Positions 1 to 9,294 of a stretch of 64,000 bases of DNA are shown here, one piece after another. Source of the stretch: Cupriavidus pampae (GTDB lineage: Bacteria; Pseudomonadota; Gammaproteobacteria; Burkholderiales; Burkholderiaceae); the NCBI RefSeq assembly GCF_914271485.1, contig NZ_CAJZAG010000002.1, positions 434,001 through 498,000 on the forward strand, in the 5' to 3' direction. Under the pieces are notes generated by a model. The model was given only the letters and a program-made list of their open reading frames with translations. It made no database searches and had not been told where the DNA came from. Every line of letters begins with the position of its first letter. Position 1 is the first letter of the stretch. Both the position numbers and the translations under genes were made by a program.

Positions 1-3000
1 GCCACCACCGGTGGCACCGAAGCCGGTGGCCTTGGTGTGCGAGTAGGTTTCGCTTTCGCGGGTGCTTTCTGCGGTGGTGATGGTGAGATTGCGGCCGGCC
101 TGCAGCGTGACGTCGTCGGTCGCGGCGACCGTGGAGCCCGCGATGGTCATGTCGCGGCCGGCGCTGCCGGTGATGGACTCGCCTGACACGACGGAGCCGA
201 CGGCCACGCTGTCGCGCGAGCTGGTCTTCTCCGTGGTTTCCTTCTTCGACATGAAGCCGGAGCTTTCGGTATGCGACCAGCTGTCGGCGCTGTGCTGTTC
301 GTTCACGGCGCCTATGTTGACGTCGCCGGTGGCGACCAGCTTGACCGCACCCTCTGTGCTCGTGACACCCGACCCCAGCACGGCGACGTTGCCGGTGATG
401 TTGCTGTCGAGCTGGGTGGGAGCAATGCCGTTGGCCTGAAGAATCTGGCCCACGATGCCCGCCTGGCCTGCGCCGAGGGTCACGTTGCCGCCGGCCTCGA
501 TTGAAGCGGCACGCGTGCCTTCGTCATAAGACGATTGCGTGAACTGCGAGGCCTTGTTGCTGAGGGCACCGGCACTTTGCGTGCTCGTGTCCATCGCTGC
601 CGTCACCGTCGTGTTGCGTCCGGCGACCAGCGCGGCGTCGCCGCCTGCACTGAAGGCTGATGCGGTCAGCGTGACATCACGTCCGGCCACCGCCGTGATG
701 CTGCCACCGGCCTGCACAGTGCTGCCTTGATTGATGACTGTCTCGTTGTGCAGGTAGTCCTGACCACCGTGGGCGGTGGCGTCCTGGGTGGTGACGAGTT
801 GTGCCGTGCCGATGTTGAGGTCGCGGCCTGCGGCGAGTAGCGCGTTGTTGCCGGCGCTTACCGAGCCGCCCGCCATGGTGATGTCACGACCGGCCAGCAT
901 GGCGACACTGTTCGCACCTGCAATGGTGCCCACCGCCCCGATGCCGGTTGCGCTCGCGCTGTTGCCGTTGGCCAGCGTGGTCGTGTTCGTGATCGTTTGC
1001 GCGTCGTTGACGATGTCGCGGCCGGCGGCGACCACCACGTCCTGGCCGCCGATGCGGCCGCCGAGGTTGCGGACGTCTTGGGTGGCGCTGACGACGGTCG
1101 TGCCCGCGCCGCCGATGGCGCCGCGGTTGATGATGTCGGCGCCCACCACTTGGGTAGCCAGGTTGCCGACGATGGAGCCGCTGTTGTCCACCGTGCCGGT
1201 GGCGTTGATCGACACCGTGTTACCGGCTACCAGTGCGCCGGTGCTGTTCAGGTCTACAGCGTTGCCTTGCGCCAGATAGACCTTGGGCACCAGCACCGAC
1301 TGGACGGAGCCGTCCGGCAGCGTCACGTCCTGCGACACCATCCACACCATGTCGGTGGTGAGCTGCTGCATCTGCGCGTCGGTCAGGCCGATGCCCGGCG
1401 TCAGGTCGAAGGCCTTCGCATACGTGACGCCGTTGTTCATCAGCGCCTTGTATTCCTCGAGTTGATCGGTGTAGCCGTTGAGGAAGGTCTTGCCGGTGAG
1501 CTGCGTGATCTGGTCGCGGACCAGCTTCTCCTCGTAGAAGCCATCGCCGAGGCGCTTCTGGGTCTTCTGAGGATCGAGGCCCAGCGCGCCCAGCATGTAG
1601 TCGCTGGAGATGAAGTTGGTGTACTGGGTGAAGCGTGGGTCGGTCGCGACCAGATACGTATCGCCCGGTGCGGTGCGGAAGCGGTACAGGCCGTTGGTGG
1701 GCAGCGTGAGGTTGGGGATGCCGCCCTGAGGGCTGCCCAAGGTTTGCGCGACGCCTTTGACCGTGCTAGCGGCGACTGCGGCGTCGACGGTATTGACCGA
1801 CGCGATGGTGATGTTCTGCCCCGCTGTCTGGACATTCTGGTTGGCCGTAGCGACGGCGGGAAGTGCGGCCACGGTGGACGGCGCCTGCGGTGCGCTCGGG
1901 AAGGCCACGACCTGCGAATCTTCGCTGCTACCGGTGCGCTGGTGCCAGTAAAACGTGGAGGTGTCCTGCGTGGTGACAGTTTGCTGGAGCACTGTCCCCA
2001 CGTCCTGAATCGTGCCATTGGCGGCCACGCGAATCAGGTTTCCGCCTGCCGCCATCGTCGACGACTGATTCAGGATGTTGCCGTTTTTGCTGTGGATGCG
2101 AATGCTGCCGGCCGCCTGAATCTTGGCGGCGCCCGTCGCGCTGACGAGCCGGTCGGACGCCGTGGTCGTAATCTTGGTGCGGCTGATCTCGTTGTAGTCG
2201 TGACCGAAGTTGGCCTGCTTCACCTCATCCGGGCGGATGTGGATATTCGGATCCCAGTCCGGCCACAGCGTGATGCTGTAGGTGCTGCCGTTGTCCTGAA
2301 TCGACTGGTAGTACTGCGTCGGGCGCGTCGCAATGTCCCGTGTGCAGATACCCGTATCGATGTCGCACTTCGGGTTCTCCATGTGCGTCAGGTCCAGGTA
2401 CTCTTCGATCGGAGACCTCACGAAGGACAGGGTCTTGCCGGTGGTGTCCAGGTTCTTGACGTCGGCCTTCTCGACGGTCACCGTGATTGAATCGCGCAGC
2501 GCGTTGGTTTGCGGCGTGCTGACAGGTGCGCCGGTTGTGTTCCAGGTCCAGCCGGGGAAGGTCAGGCTAGCGTGCATATTGCGATCGAAGTCGGTAAGCC
2601 CCGCCTGCCAGAGAACCAGCGTTTGCGCAGCCGTCTGGGCTGGCGTCCCCGCCGCGGTGACGATGCTGGTGCGCGTGTTGCTGACCTGATTGGCCGCGAT
2701 GTCGATATCGCCGTCGGCTTCGATGTTGGCCGAGCGGTTGATCAGCGTGTTGACCTGATTGGCGAGCAGGCCAGTGTTCGGGTCGCGTTTGCCGTCGCGC
2801 GCGATTTGCAGATCGCCGGCGCTGTAGAGCGTGGCGCCGTCGAGGTTCTGGACCGAGTTGGTGGCGTACAGGTTCAGGTTCTGAACGGCGGCCATCAGGG
2901 CCGAAGCGCCGTTGTTGGTGATGTCGGCGCCGGAGACGGTCACCGCGCCTGCGGCTGCCAACGTACCCGTATTGGTCAGCGTCCCGGTCGTCGCAATCTT

Positions 3001-5172
3001 CAAGTTACCGTTGGCTTGCAACTGGTTGGTGGCGTCGTTGCTGTAGTCGCCCGCGACGTTGAGTGTCAGGTCGCGGCCAGCGATCATGGTGCCGCTGCCG
3101 GAGAGCGCTCCGGCCACAGCGATGTCCTGATTGGCCTTGACGGCACCACCCACGTTCGAGAGGGATGCCACGCCGAGCTTGACGTCCTTGCCGCCGAGTA
3201 CCTGACCGCCGGCGTTGTTCAGCGTCGCGCCGGTCTGGTTGAGGGTCAGGCTCTGGCTGTACAAGGTGCCGCTGTGGTTGTCGAGCTGGGAGCTGACCTG
3301 CAGGTCCAGCGCCTGGCCTGCGACCACTTGACCGCCGTTGTTCGCGAGCGTTTGCGCCGCGAGGGTGACGTCGCCGTTGGCGCCGATCTTGCCGCTTGTG
3401 TTGGTAAGCGTGGTGCTTGCCGTCACGGTCGTAGCACCGCTGCCAGCGTTGACCAGCGCGCCGCGTGTGTTGTCGATGGTTGCGGCACGGGCTTGCAAGT
3501 CGCCGTTGGTCTGAATGACACCTGCTGCGTTGGACAGCACCTGCTGGCTGGTCACGCTCAGGGCACCGGTGCCTGCGTGGGAGAGCTGGCCACGGTCGTT
3601 GGTCAGGCTCGCGGCGGTGACCGTCAGGTTCTGGCCATTGGCGGCAATCGTGCCACCGGTGTTGTCGAGCTTGCCACCGGCGGTGATCGTGGTGTCGGTT
3701 TGGCCGGTCTGTTTTACCGTGCCGCCGGCGTTGATCAGATCGCCTGTGGTCTGGACCGCAAGGTGGGTGCCTTCGATCTGGCCCGATGTGTTATCAAGTG
3801 ACTGCGCGTTGATGTCAACAGTGTTGCCCGAGACGCTGCTCTGGCGCGTGTTCAACGCACCGGCGTTGGCGGTGATTGCGCCGCCGGCCTGAACCTTGGC
3901 GCCTGACAGGTCGACAGCCCCTCCGGAGACAGTCAGAGCCCCGTTAGCAGCGGTCTGGCTGCCTGCAAGGCTGACGCTTGCGCCGTGGATCGCCGCATTA
4001 CCACTGGCCGAGTTGCGGCCCGTGGCCGACAACGCGCCCGTGGCGCTCAGCGCGAGGTCCGCGTTACCGACGGACGTACCGTCGGCGTTCATGCCTGCGG
4101 CAAGCGTGCCCGTGGATGCCACGTTCTGCGCGTTCACGCCGAGCCATTGCTGCGCCGCCAGCGTGCCGCTGTTGGTCAGCGTGCCATCCGTCTGGACGCC
4201 GATGGCACCCTTGACATACGTCGTACCGCTGTTGTCGATGCCATCGCGTGCGACGACAGAAAGATCGCCGCTAGCATTCGTCTGGCCGCCCAGAACAATC
4301 TTGCCGTCCGCCGTCAGCGTGAAGTCGCCGGCCTGCGCCGCGGCTACGCCGCGCAGCGATACACCAACCCCGAGTTCTGTCGACGCAAGAACGATCTTGT
4401 TGGCATACATCCCGCCCAAGAGGGCTACGTCGATGCCGGCCGGCGGCGCCGCACCCGTGCCGGCGATAGCTTTGGCACCGAGAGTGTTGTAGTCGACCTG
4501 ATTGACGCCGGCCACCACATTGAGCTTATCCGCGTAGAAAGCTGCATTCGCCTTGACCGCGCGAGCGATCACGTCGACCTGGTTCACACCTGCGCCGTTC
4601 AGGCCTGCGCCTTCGATGCTGATCTGGCCGCCCGTCACCCGGAAGGCGTCGAGGCTGCCAAGACCGCCGTATACCGGTAGACCCGTCGTCAGCGTAGCTC
4701 GAGGGGTATTGATGAAACCAGCGCCATCGACAAAGATTCCGTTCGGGTTGGCCACCACGACCCCGGCACGTGGTCCGGCGACTTCGAGATAGCCCCGCAA
4801 CTGGCTCGGCAACGTGCTCGTGACCTGATTGACAATGATGCGCGCGGAGCCGCCGGGTAGCAGGTTCGGGTTGCCGTTGATGTAGCCGGCCTGCTGTGTC
4901 TGGACGACGGAGGAAGAATTGTTAAGGATCGCACCACGCTTGCCGACGTCGAACTGAGAGTAGTGGTTCGTCGAGACCCCTGCACCCGACGGGCGTGTAA
5001 TGTTGATCTGTGGCAGGCCATTGGGCGTGGCGATGACGGTGGGTCGATTCGGACCCGAGTTCGGATCGGCCACGATCTGCGCGGCGGCAGGCAGCGCCGA
5101 AGCCAAGCACACCCATGCCAAGAAGATGGCAAGGGTGCAATCAAAGCTAACGCGGCGGCTAAATCGTTCCAT
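1..5172 (-). CDS. Filamentous haemagglutinin / CdiA-like two-partner secretion exoprotein, copy 1 (3' end outside window)
   Basis: The minus-strand frame is open for 1724 codons from the ATG at 5172 to the window edge, so the C-terminus is missing. The N-terminus has a hydrophobic signal peptide ending near AAAQ, then the TPS domain with NPNL and NPNGIF motifs (about residues 101-147) typical of haemagglutination-activity domains exported by a TpsB/CdiB barrel. After that comes a long stretch of beta-helix haemagglutinin repeats rich in G, A, T, N and V. It is strongly similar to the complete exoprotein at 29308-37296. In between lie short divergent blocks, but the reading frame is preserved. 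A perfect hairpin sits just before the start codon. glgX ends 79 bp upstream on the same strand. Family assignment is sure; adhesin versus contact-dependent toxin depends on the missing C-terminus. Confidence 0.9.
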   Translation of the reverse strand, partial: MERFSRRVSFDCTLAIFLAWVCLASALPAAAQIVADPNSGPNRPTVIATPNGLPQINITRPSGAGVSTNHYSQFDVGKRGAILNNSSSVVQTQQAGYINGNPNLLPGGSARIIVNQVTSTLPSQLRGYLEVAGPRAGVVVANPNGIFVDGAGFINTPRATLTTGLPVYGGLGSLDAFRVTGGQISIEGAGLNGAGVNQVDVIARAVKANAAFYADKLNVVAGVNQVDYNTLGAKAIAGTGAAPPAGIDVALLGGMYANKIVLASTELGVGVSLRGVAAAQAGDFTLTADGKIVLGGQTNASGDLSVVARDGIDNSGTTYVKGAIGVQTDGTLTNSGTLAAQQWLGVNAQNVASTGTLAAGMNADGTSVGNADLALSATGALSATGRNSASGNAAIHGASVSLAGSQTAANGALTVSGGAVDLSGAKVQAGGAITANAGALNTRQSSVSGNTVDINAQSLDNTSGQIEGTHLAVQTTGDLINAGGTVKQTGQTDTTITAGGKLDNTGGTIAANGQNLTVTAASLTNDRGQLSHAGTGALSVTSQQVLSNAAGVIQTNGDLQARAATIDNTRGALVNAGSGATTVTASTTLTNTSGKIGANGDVTLAAQTLANNGGQVVAGQALDLQVSSQLDNHSGTLYSQSLTLNQTGATLNNAGGQVLGGKDVKLGVASLSNVGGAVKANQDIAVAGALSGSGTMIAGRDLTLNVAGDYSNDATNQLQANGNLKIATTGTLTNTGTLAAAGAVTVSGADITNNGASALMAAVQNLNLYATNSVQNLDGATLYSAGDLQIARDGKRDPNTGLLANQVNTLINRSANIEADGDIDIAANQVSNTRTSIVTAAGTPAQTAAQTLVLWQAGLTDFDRNMHASLTFPGWTWNTTGAPVSTPQTNALRDSITVTVEKADVKNLDTTGKTLSFVRSPIEEYLDLTHMENPKCDIDTGICTRDIATRPTQYYQSIQDNGSTYSITLWPDWDPNIHIRPDEVKQANFGHDYNEISRTKITTTASDRLVSATGAAKIQAAGSIRIHSKNGNILNQSSTMAAGGNLIRVAANGTIQDVGTVLQQTVTTQDTSTFYWHQRTGSSEDSQVVAFPSAPQAPSTVAALPAVATANQNVQTAGQNITIASVNTVDAAVAASTVKGVAQTLGSPQGGIPNLTLPTNGLYRFRTAPGDTYLVATDPRFTQYTNFISSDYMLGALGLDPQKTQKRLGDGFYEEKLVRDQITQLTGKTFLNGYTDQLEEYKALMNNGVTYAKAFDLTPGIGLTDAQMQQLTTDMVWMVSQDVTLPDGSVQSVLVPKVYLAQGNAVDLNSTGALVAGNTVSINATGTVDNSGSIVGNLATQVVGADIINRGAIGGAGTTVVSATQDVRNLGGRIGGQDVVVAAGRDIVNDAQTITNTTTLANGNSASATGIGAVGTIAGANSVAMLAGRDITMAGGSVSAGNNALLAAGRDLNIGTAQLVTTQDATAHGGQDYLHNETVINQGSTVQAGGSITAVAGRDVTLTASAFSAGGDAALVAGRNTTVTAAMDTSTQSAGALSNKASQFTQSSYDEGTRAASIEAGGNVTLGAGQAGIVGQILQANGIAPTQLDSNITGNVAVLGSGVTSTEGAVKLVATGDVNIGAVNEQHSADSWSHTESSGFMSKKETTEKTSSRDSVAVGSVVSGESITGSAGRDMTIAGSTVAATDDVTLQAGRNLTITTAESTRESETYSHTKATGFGATGGG
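745..2853. repeat. Long direct repeat, copy A (inside exoprotein copy 1)
   Basis: This block matches 32812-34920 at a constant offset of 32,067 bp, so there is no net insertion or deletion over 2.1 kb, and base differences are sparse by eye. It codes the middle of the haemagglutinin region. Flanking parts of the two genes are clearly less alike, which suggests recent exchange between the copies. I could not compute percent identity. Confidence 0.85.
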
Positions 5173-5174
5173 GT

Positions 5175-5202
5175 CTACCCAGTCCCCTTACGGACTGGGT
5201 AG
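5175..5202. promoter_or_regulatory. Perfect 11-bp inverted repeat over the ribosome-binding region of exoprotein copy 1
   Basis: CTACCCAGTCC at 5175-5185 and GGACTGGGTAG at 5192-5202 are exact reverse complements separated by 6 bases. On the minus-strand mRNA the structure ends two bases before the ATG at 5172. The only purine-rich Shine-Dalgarno candidate (AAGGGG) lies in the loop and the start of the 3' arm. A translation-control hairpin is an inference. Copy 2 does not have it. Confidence 0.6.
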
Positions 5203-5251
5203 TGTCGACTTGCCGCAGCAGTAATTAAATCAACGAATCCTTAATTCAACA

Positions 5252-7420
5252 TCAACTCTTGAGCTCTCGCTCCAGCCGCTCGAACACACGCTGCGTCGAG
5301 CCGCTGGCCTCCAGTGAGAACACCAGCAGCGAGCGGCCCGTTACCTGATAGACGTCGCCGGTCGTGAACGTTGGCAGCGCGTCGCGCACTGGCATATTGG
5401 TGTCGATCAGGCAGGTCCAGCGGTCGGTGCCCGGGATGTCCGGCAGGCGGAAGTCCACCACGTCGTGGTGTGCATTGAACACGATCAGCACGGTGGCGTC
5501 CGAGGCTGCCCGGCGGATGCCGGTGGCGCGTGCGCGGCCATCCAGCACCAGGCCGAAGCAGCGCATCGCCGTATCGCCCCATTGTTCGTCGGTCAGATCA
5601 TTGCCACCGGCGTCGATCCAGCGCACATCGGCCACCTGCGTCGCCTCGTCGAGGTTGCCATTGAGAAAACGCGTGCGGCGCAGCACCGGCAACGCCTGCC
5701 TCAGCGTGATGAGGTTCTGCGTGAATGCGGTGAGCGCGCGGCCCTCGTCCCCCCCCTCCCAATTCACCCAGCTGATCTCGTTGTCCTGGCAGTACGCGTT
5801 GTTGTTGCCCTGCTGCGTGCGGCCGAACTCGTCGCCCGCGCACAGCATCGGCGTACCTTGCGATAAGAGCAATGTGGCCAGCAGGTTGCGCTTCTGCCGT
5901 TCGCGCAGGGCGATGATCTCGGTATCGTCGGTCGGCCCTTCCGCGCCGCAGTTCCACGACAGGTTGTCCGAATGCCCGTCGCGATTGTCCTCGCCATTCG
6001 CCTCGTTGTGCTTGTCGTTGTACGAGACCAGATCGTTCAGCGTAAAACCGTCGTGCGCGGTCAGAAAGTTCACGCTCGCCCACGGCCGGCGGCCGCGGTG
6101 GTCGAACAGGTCCCCCGAACCCGTGATGCGCGCGGCCAGTTCCGGTACCACGCCTTCGTCGCCCTTCCAGAACTTGCGCACGGTATCGCGGTACCTGTCG
6201 TTCCACTCGGCCCACCCCGGCGGGAAGTTACCGACCTGATAGCCACCGGGGCCGCAATCCCACGGTTCCGCGATCAGCTTCACGCTCGACAGGATCGGAT
6301 CCTGGCTACATGCCTTCAGGAAGCCGCTGTCGTAGTCGAAGCCATTTGGTTCACGCGCGAGAATCGTCGCAAGGTCGAAGCGGAAACCATCCACCTGCAT
6401 CTCCGTCACCCAGTAGCGCAGGCTGTCCGTCACCATCTGCAGCACGCGCGGATGCGACAGGTTGAGTGTATTGCCGGTGCCAGTGTCGTTGATGTAATAG
6501 CGACGCTCGTCGGGCATCAGCCGATAGTACGAGGCGTTGTCGATGCCGCGGAAGGACAGCGTGGCGCCACGCTCATTGCCTTCGGCGGTGTGGTTGTACA
6601 CCACGTCCAGAATCACCTCGAGGCCCGCCTCGTGGTAGTTGTCGATCATCTGCTTGAGCTCGGCGAGCTCGCCGGCCTTGCGCGCGAAGAAGCGCGGGTC
6701 CGCGGCAAAGAAGCCGATCGTGTTGTAGCCCCAGAAGTTCGTGAGGCCCTTGTCCAGCAGGTGGCTATCGTTGGGAAACGCGTGAATCGGCAACAACTCC
6801 ACCGAGGTCACGCCGAGGCTGCGGATATAGTCGATGACCGCACGCTGGCCCAGGCCATCGAACGTGCCGCGCAGCGACTCCGGCACCTCCGGATGCCGCA
6901 TCGTGTAGCCGCGCACATGCGTCTCGTAAATGATGCTGCGGTCCCACGACACGCGCGCGGCCAGCGGATGGCTCCATCCAAAGCTCTGGTCCACCACCAC
7001 GCATTTCGGCATGAACGGCGCACTGTCGCGGGTGTCGAACGTCAGGTCTTCCCCTTCGGCACCAATCGTGTAGCCGAACACCGCATGGTCCCATTGCAGT
7101 TGCCCGATATAGGACTTGGCATACGGGTCGAGCAGCAGCTTGTTGGGGTTGAAGCGGTGCCCATTCTCGGGTTCATAGGGCCCATGCACGCGATAGCCGT
7201 ACACCGCGCCGGGCGCGAGGCCATCTACGCGCACGTGCCAGATCTCGTCGGTGTACTCGGGCAGATCGATGCACTCGACCTGCGTCTTGCCTTCGGCGTC
7301 GAACAGGCACAGTTCCACGCGCGTGGCATGCGCGGAAAATAACGCGAAGTTGACGCCGCTTCCGTCCCACGTTGCACCCAGGGGAAATGGGTGCCCTTCG
7401 CTGATGCGGCGATCGCTCAT
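5252..7420 (-). CDS. glgX: Glycogen debranching enzyme GlgX (isoamylase type, GH13)
   Basis: GlgX hydrolyses alpha-1,6 branch points in limit dextrins left by glycogen phosphorylase, in the cytoplasm. The 722-residue length fits the family. The N-terminal CBM48 domain (about residues 8-100) precedes the GH13 barrel. Visible catalytic residues are the nucleophile Asp349 in DGFRFD, the acid/base Glu385 in LIAEPWD and Asp457 in TAHDG; the DVVYNHT region I motif is at about residues 272-278. The ATG at 7420 has no good Shine-Dalgarno. No other glycogen or trehalose genes are in the window, so its pathway partners must be elsewhere. It reads towards exoprotein copy 1, 79 bp away. Confidence 0.96.
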   Translation of the reverse strand: MSDRRISEGHPFPLGATWDGSGVNFALFSAHATRVELCLFDAEGKTQVECIDLPEYTDEIWHVRVDGLAPGAVYGYRVHGPYEPENGHRFNPNKLLLDPYAKSYIGQLQWDHAVFGYTIGAEGEDLTFDTRDSAPFMPKCVVVDQSFGWSHPLAARVSWDRSIIYETHVRGYTMRHPEVPESLRGTFDGLGQRAVIDYIRSLGVTSVELLPIHAFPNDSHLLDKGLTNFWGYNTIGFFAADPRFFARKAGELAELKQMIDNYHEAGLEVILDVVYNHTAEGNERGATLSFRGIDNASYYRLMPDERRYYINDTGTGNTLNLSHPRVLQMVTDSLRYWVTEMQVDGFRFDLATILAREPNGFDYDSGFLKACSQDPILSSVKLIAEPWDCGPGGYQVGNFPPGWAEWNDRYRDTVRKFWKGDEGVVPELAARITGSGDLFDHRGRRPWASVNFLTAHDGFTLNDLVSYNDKHNEANGEDNRDGHSDNLSWNCGAEGPTDDTEIIALRERQKRNLLATLLLSQGTPMLCAGDEFGRTQQGNNNAYCQDNEISWVNWEGGDEGRALTAFTQNLITLRQALPVLRRTRFLNGNLDEATQVADVRWIDAGGNDLTDEQWGDTAMRCFGLVLDGRARATGIRRAASDATVLIVFNAHHDVVDFRLPDIPGTDRWTCLIDTNMPVRDALPTFTTGDVYQVTGRSLLVFSLEASGSTQRVFERLERELKS

Positions 7421-7566
7421 GATTTTCTATAGATGGCTCGTTGGAGTGGGAGCCACAAGCAGGAGCCATGCCGGCGCGGCGCGCGCGGATTCACACGCGC
7501 TGGCGGCGTTGCGGGCACTGCAATTTGTACGCGTTGCGGACGCGATTGAAAAAATTGCTCGGTGGC

Positions 7567-8136
7567 TTATTGCGCAGTCATACGCAGCATCGACGTGTCA
7601 TAGCCCAGCGCGCGGGCCCGGTCGATCAGCGCCGCGCCCTCGGTGGCGGACGGTTTCGACGCGCGCGTCAGGATCCAGAGGAAGCGGCCCGACGGTTCGC
7701 CTACGATCGACCACGTGTAGTCATCCGCATGGTCCAGCACCCAGTAATCGCCGACGTAGAACGGACCAAAGAACGAGACCTTTAGCTTGGCGTTGCCGCT
7801 ATCGGGCACCACACGCGCCCGCCCGTCGGAGGTCTTGCCAGCGCCATCGGCACGCGCGCCGCAGGTATTGCTGACGGAGATCAGGCCATCGTCGCGCTTG
7901 CCATATTCGGCCGTCACGTAATCGCAGTCCTCTTCGAAGCTGTTCTCGTAGCGCGCATATTCGTACCACTTGCCGAGATAACGTTCGAGATCCACCGTCT
8001 TGGCGGGCTGCGGCACGGCGGCATTGCCGCGCTTGCCGCCCGCAAATCCTCCACACGCCTGCAGCATCAGTACGGTGGCTGCAAACGCCGCGCCGAAGGC
8101 GGTTACGGCGGTAATACGCCTTGTCCATCGTTGCAT
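7567..8136 (-). CDS. blc: Outer-membrane lipocalin lipoprotein (Blc family)
   Basis: The 189-residue protein starts with a lipoprotein signal ending in a lipobox (LQAC), so it should be lipid-anchored. The mature part is a lipocalin: the GKWYEYARYE motif is the classic GxW signature of strand A, and the later YVGDYWVLDH, YTWSIVGEPSG and LWILTR segments match bacterial Blc. Blc proteins bind lysophospholipids or fatty acids and are linked to envelope stress. The start overlaps the end of the upstream mscS-like gene by 34 bp on the same strand, so the two are probably co-transcribed. Confidence 0.92.
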   Translation of the reverse strand: MQRWTRRITAVTAFGAAFAATVLMLQACGGFAGGKRGNAAVPQPAKTVDLERYLGKWYEYARYENSFEEDCDYVTAEYGKRDDGLISVSNTCGARADGAGKTSDGRARVVPDSGNAKLKVSFFGPFYVGDYWVLDHADDYTWSIVGEPSGRFLWILTRASKPSATEGAALIDRARALGYDTSMLRMTAQ

Positions 8137-9215
8137 CGCATGTCTCCGTCAGACTTGGTGCGGGCTTCTCGTTCTCCATCGCCTTCAATGCGCAGCCGTG
8201 GCAGAAACTGCGGATACTCACGCTGCATGAAGTCGATCAGCCCTTCGCGCACCACGCAACGCAGGTCCCATGCCAGCCCCGACGACGCCGCGGTACACAG
8301 CACGCGCAACTGCATCGTGCGGTCGGTGGTGTCGGACACGACGAGGTTGAAGAAGCGCTGATCCCACTCGGGCGCGGCGTGGACGATGCGCTCGAGTTCC
8401 TTACGCAGCGGCGCCAGCGGCATGCCGTAATCGACGTAGAAGAACACCGACCCCATCAGGGCCGAATTGTTGCGGGTCCAGTTCTGAAACGGCTTCTCGA
8501 TAAAGTATTGCAGCGGAATGATCAGCCGACGCTCGTCCCAGATCTTGAGCACGACATAAGTACCGGTAATCTCTTCCACCCTGCCCCATTCGCCCTCGAT
8601 GATCAGTACGTCATCGAGCCGGATCGGCTGGGTCAGCGCCAGTTGCAGCCCCGCGATCATGTTGCTGAACACCGGCTTGGCCGCGAAACCGGCGATCAGG
8701 CCGACCACGCCGGCCGAAGCCAGCAGGCTCGCGCCGACCTGCCGTGCGCCCGGGAAGGTCATCAGCAGCATCGCCGCGCCCATCACCGTCACCAGTGTCA
8801 TCGCGGTGCGCGACAGCACGCGCGTCTGCGTATGGATGCGCCGCGCGGCCACGTTGTCGGCGACATCGAGCGGATGCCTGTCGAGAATGCCCTGCGCGAA
8901 ACCCGCGATAATCCGCACCAGCAGCCATGTGGTGGCCGCGATCATCAGCAGCCCGTTGACGTGGCGTACGTTGTCGATCCAGCGCAGCTCGTCGGGTGCG
9001 CCCTGCCAGACTGTCTGCAGCGCCAGCAGCGGCAGTACGAACTTGGCCGGAGTGCGGATCTTGGTGAGGATGGCGCTCAGCAGATGCGAATGGCGCGCAA
9101 CGCGCAGCAGTATCAGCCCGCCGAGCTTGTGGACGATCAGTGCAAGCACCACCGCGATGACGGCCACGGCCCAGGTGTTGAACCACGGATGATTGATCAG
9201 GATGTCTAGGTTCAT
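8103..9215 (-). CDS. MscS-family mechanosensitive channel
   Basis: Several hydrophobic helices in the first 160 residues lead to the conserved MscS pore helix and beta domain: GVVGLIAGFAAKPVFSNMIAG, then DDVLIIEGEWGRVEEI, TYVVLKIWDERRLIIPL and FQNWTRN. These match the small YnaI/YbdG-like channels that gate on membrane tension during osmotic downshift. I chose the ATG at 9215, giving 370 aa; an in-frame GTG at 9254 would add 13 residues and neither has a strong Shine-Dalgarno. It overlaps the lipocalin gene, suggesting a shared envelope-stress unit. Confidence 0.92.
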   Translation of the reverse strand: MNLDILINHPWFNTWAVAVIAVVLALIVHKLGGLILLRVARHSHLLSAILTKIRTPAKFVLPLLALQTVWQGAPDELRWIDNVRHVNGLLMIAATTWLLVRIIAGFAQGILDRHPLDVADNVAARRIHTQTRVLSRTAMTLVTVMGAAMLLMTFPGARQVGASLLASAGVVGLIAGFAAKPVFSNMIAGLQLALTQPIRLDDVLIIEGEWGRVEEITGTYVVLKIWDERRLIIPLQYFIEKPFQNWTRNNSALMGSVFFYVDYGMPLAPLRKELERIVHAAPEWDQRFFNLVVSDTTDRTMQLRVLCTAASSGLAWDLRCVVREGLIDFMQREYPQFLPRLRIEGDGEREARTKSDGDMRCNDGQGVLPP

Positions 9216-9294
9216 TGAGTCGGTCCCGGTGCCGGCAAGTACGCCAGCCTCCACTTAACGGACAGATGGATGAAGCGGAAGTTCGCCGCTCTCG

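Noticed and set aside
997-2490. Very long open frames on the plus strand opposite both exoprotein genes (for example 997-2490, 2509-3801, 30187-32115, 33793-34800)
   Set aside because: They are antisense to clearly coding TPS exoproteins, recur at the same places in both copies, and read as low-complexity V/R/G/A/D sequence. They follow from the codon bias of the haemagglutinin repeats.
1-5172. Copy 1 as a decayed pseudogene
   Set aside because: The frame stays open through the window and all differences from copy 2 keep the frame. Nothing shows decay, though the C-terminus cannot be seen.
5972-7342. A 456-codon plus-strand frame opposite glgX
   Set aside because: GlgX on the minus strand has complete catalytic motifs; the opposite frame has the composition of a GC-rich shadow.
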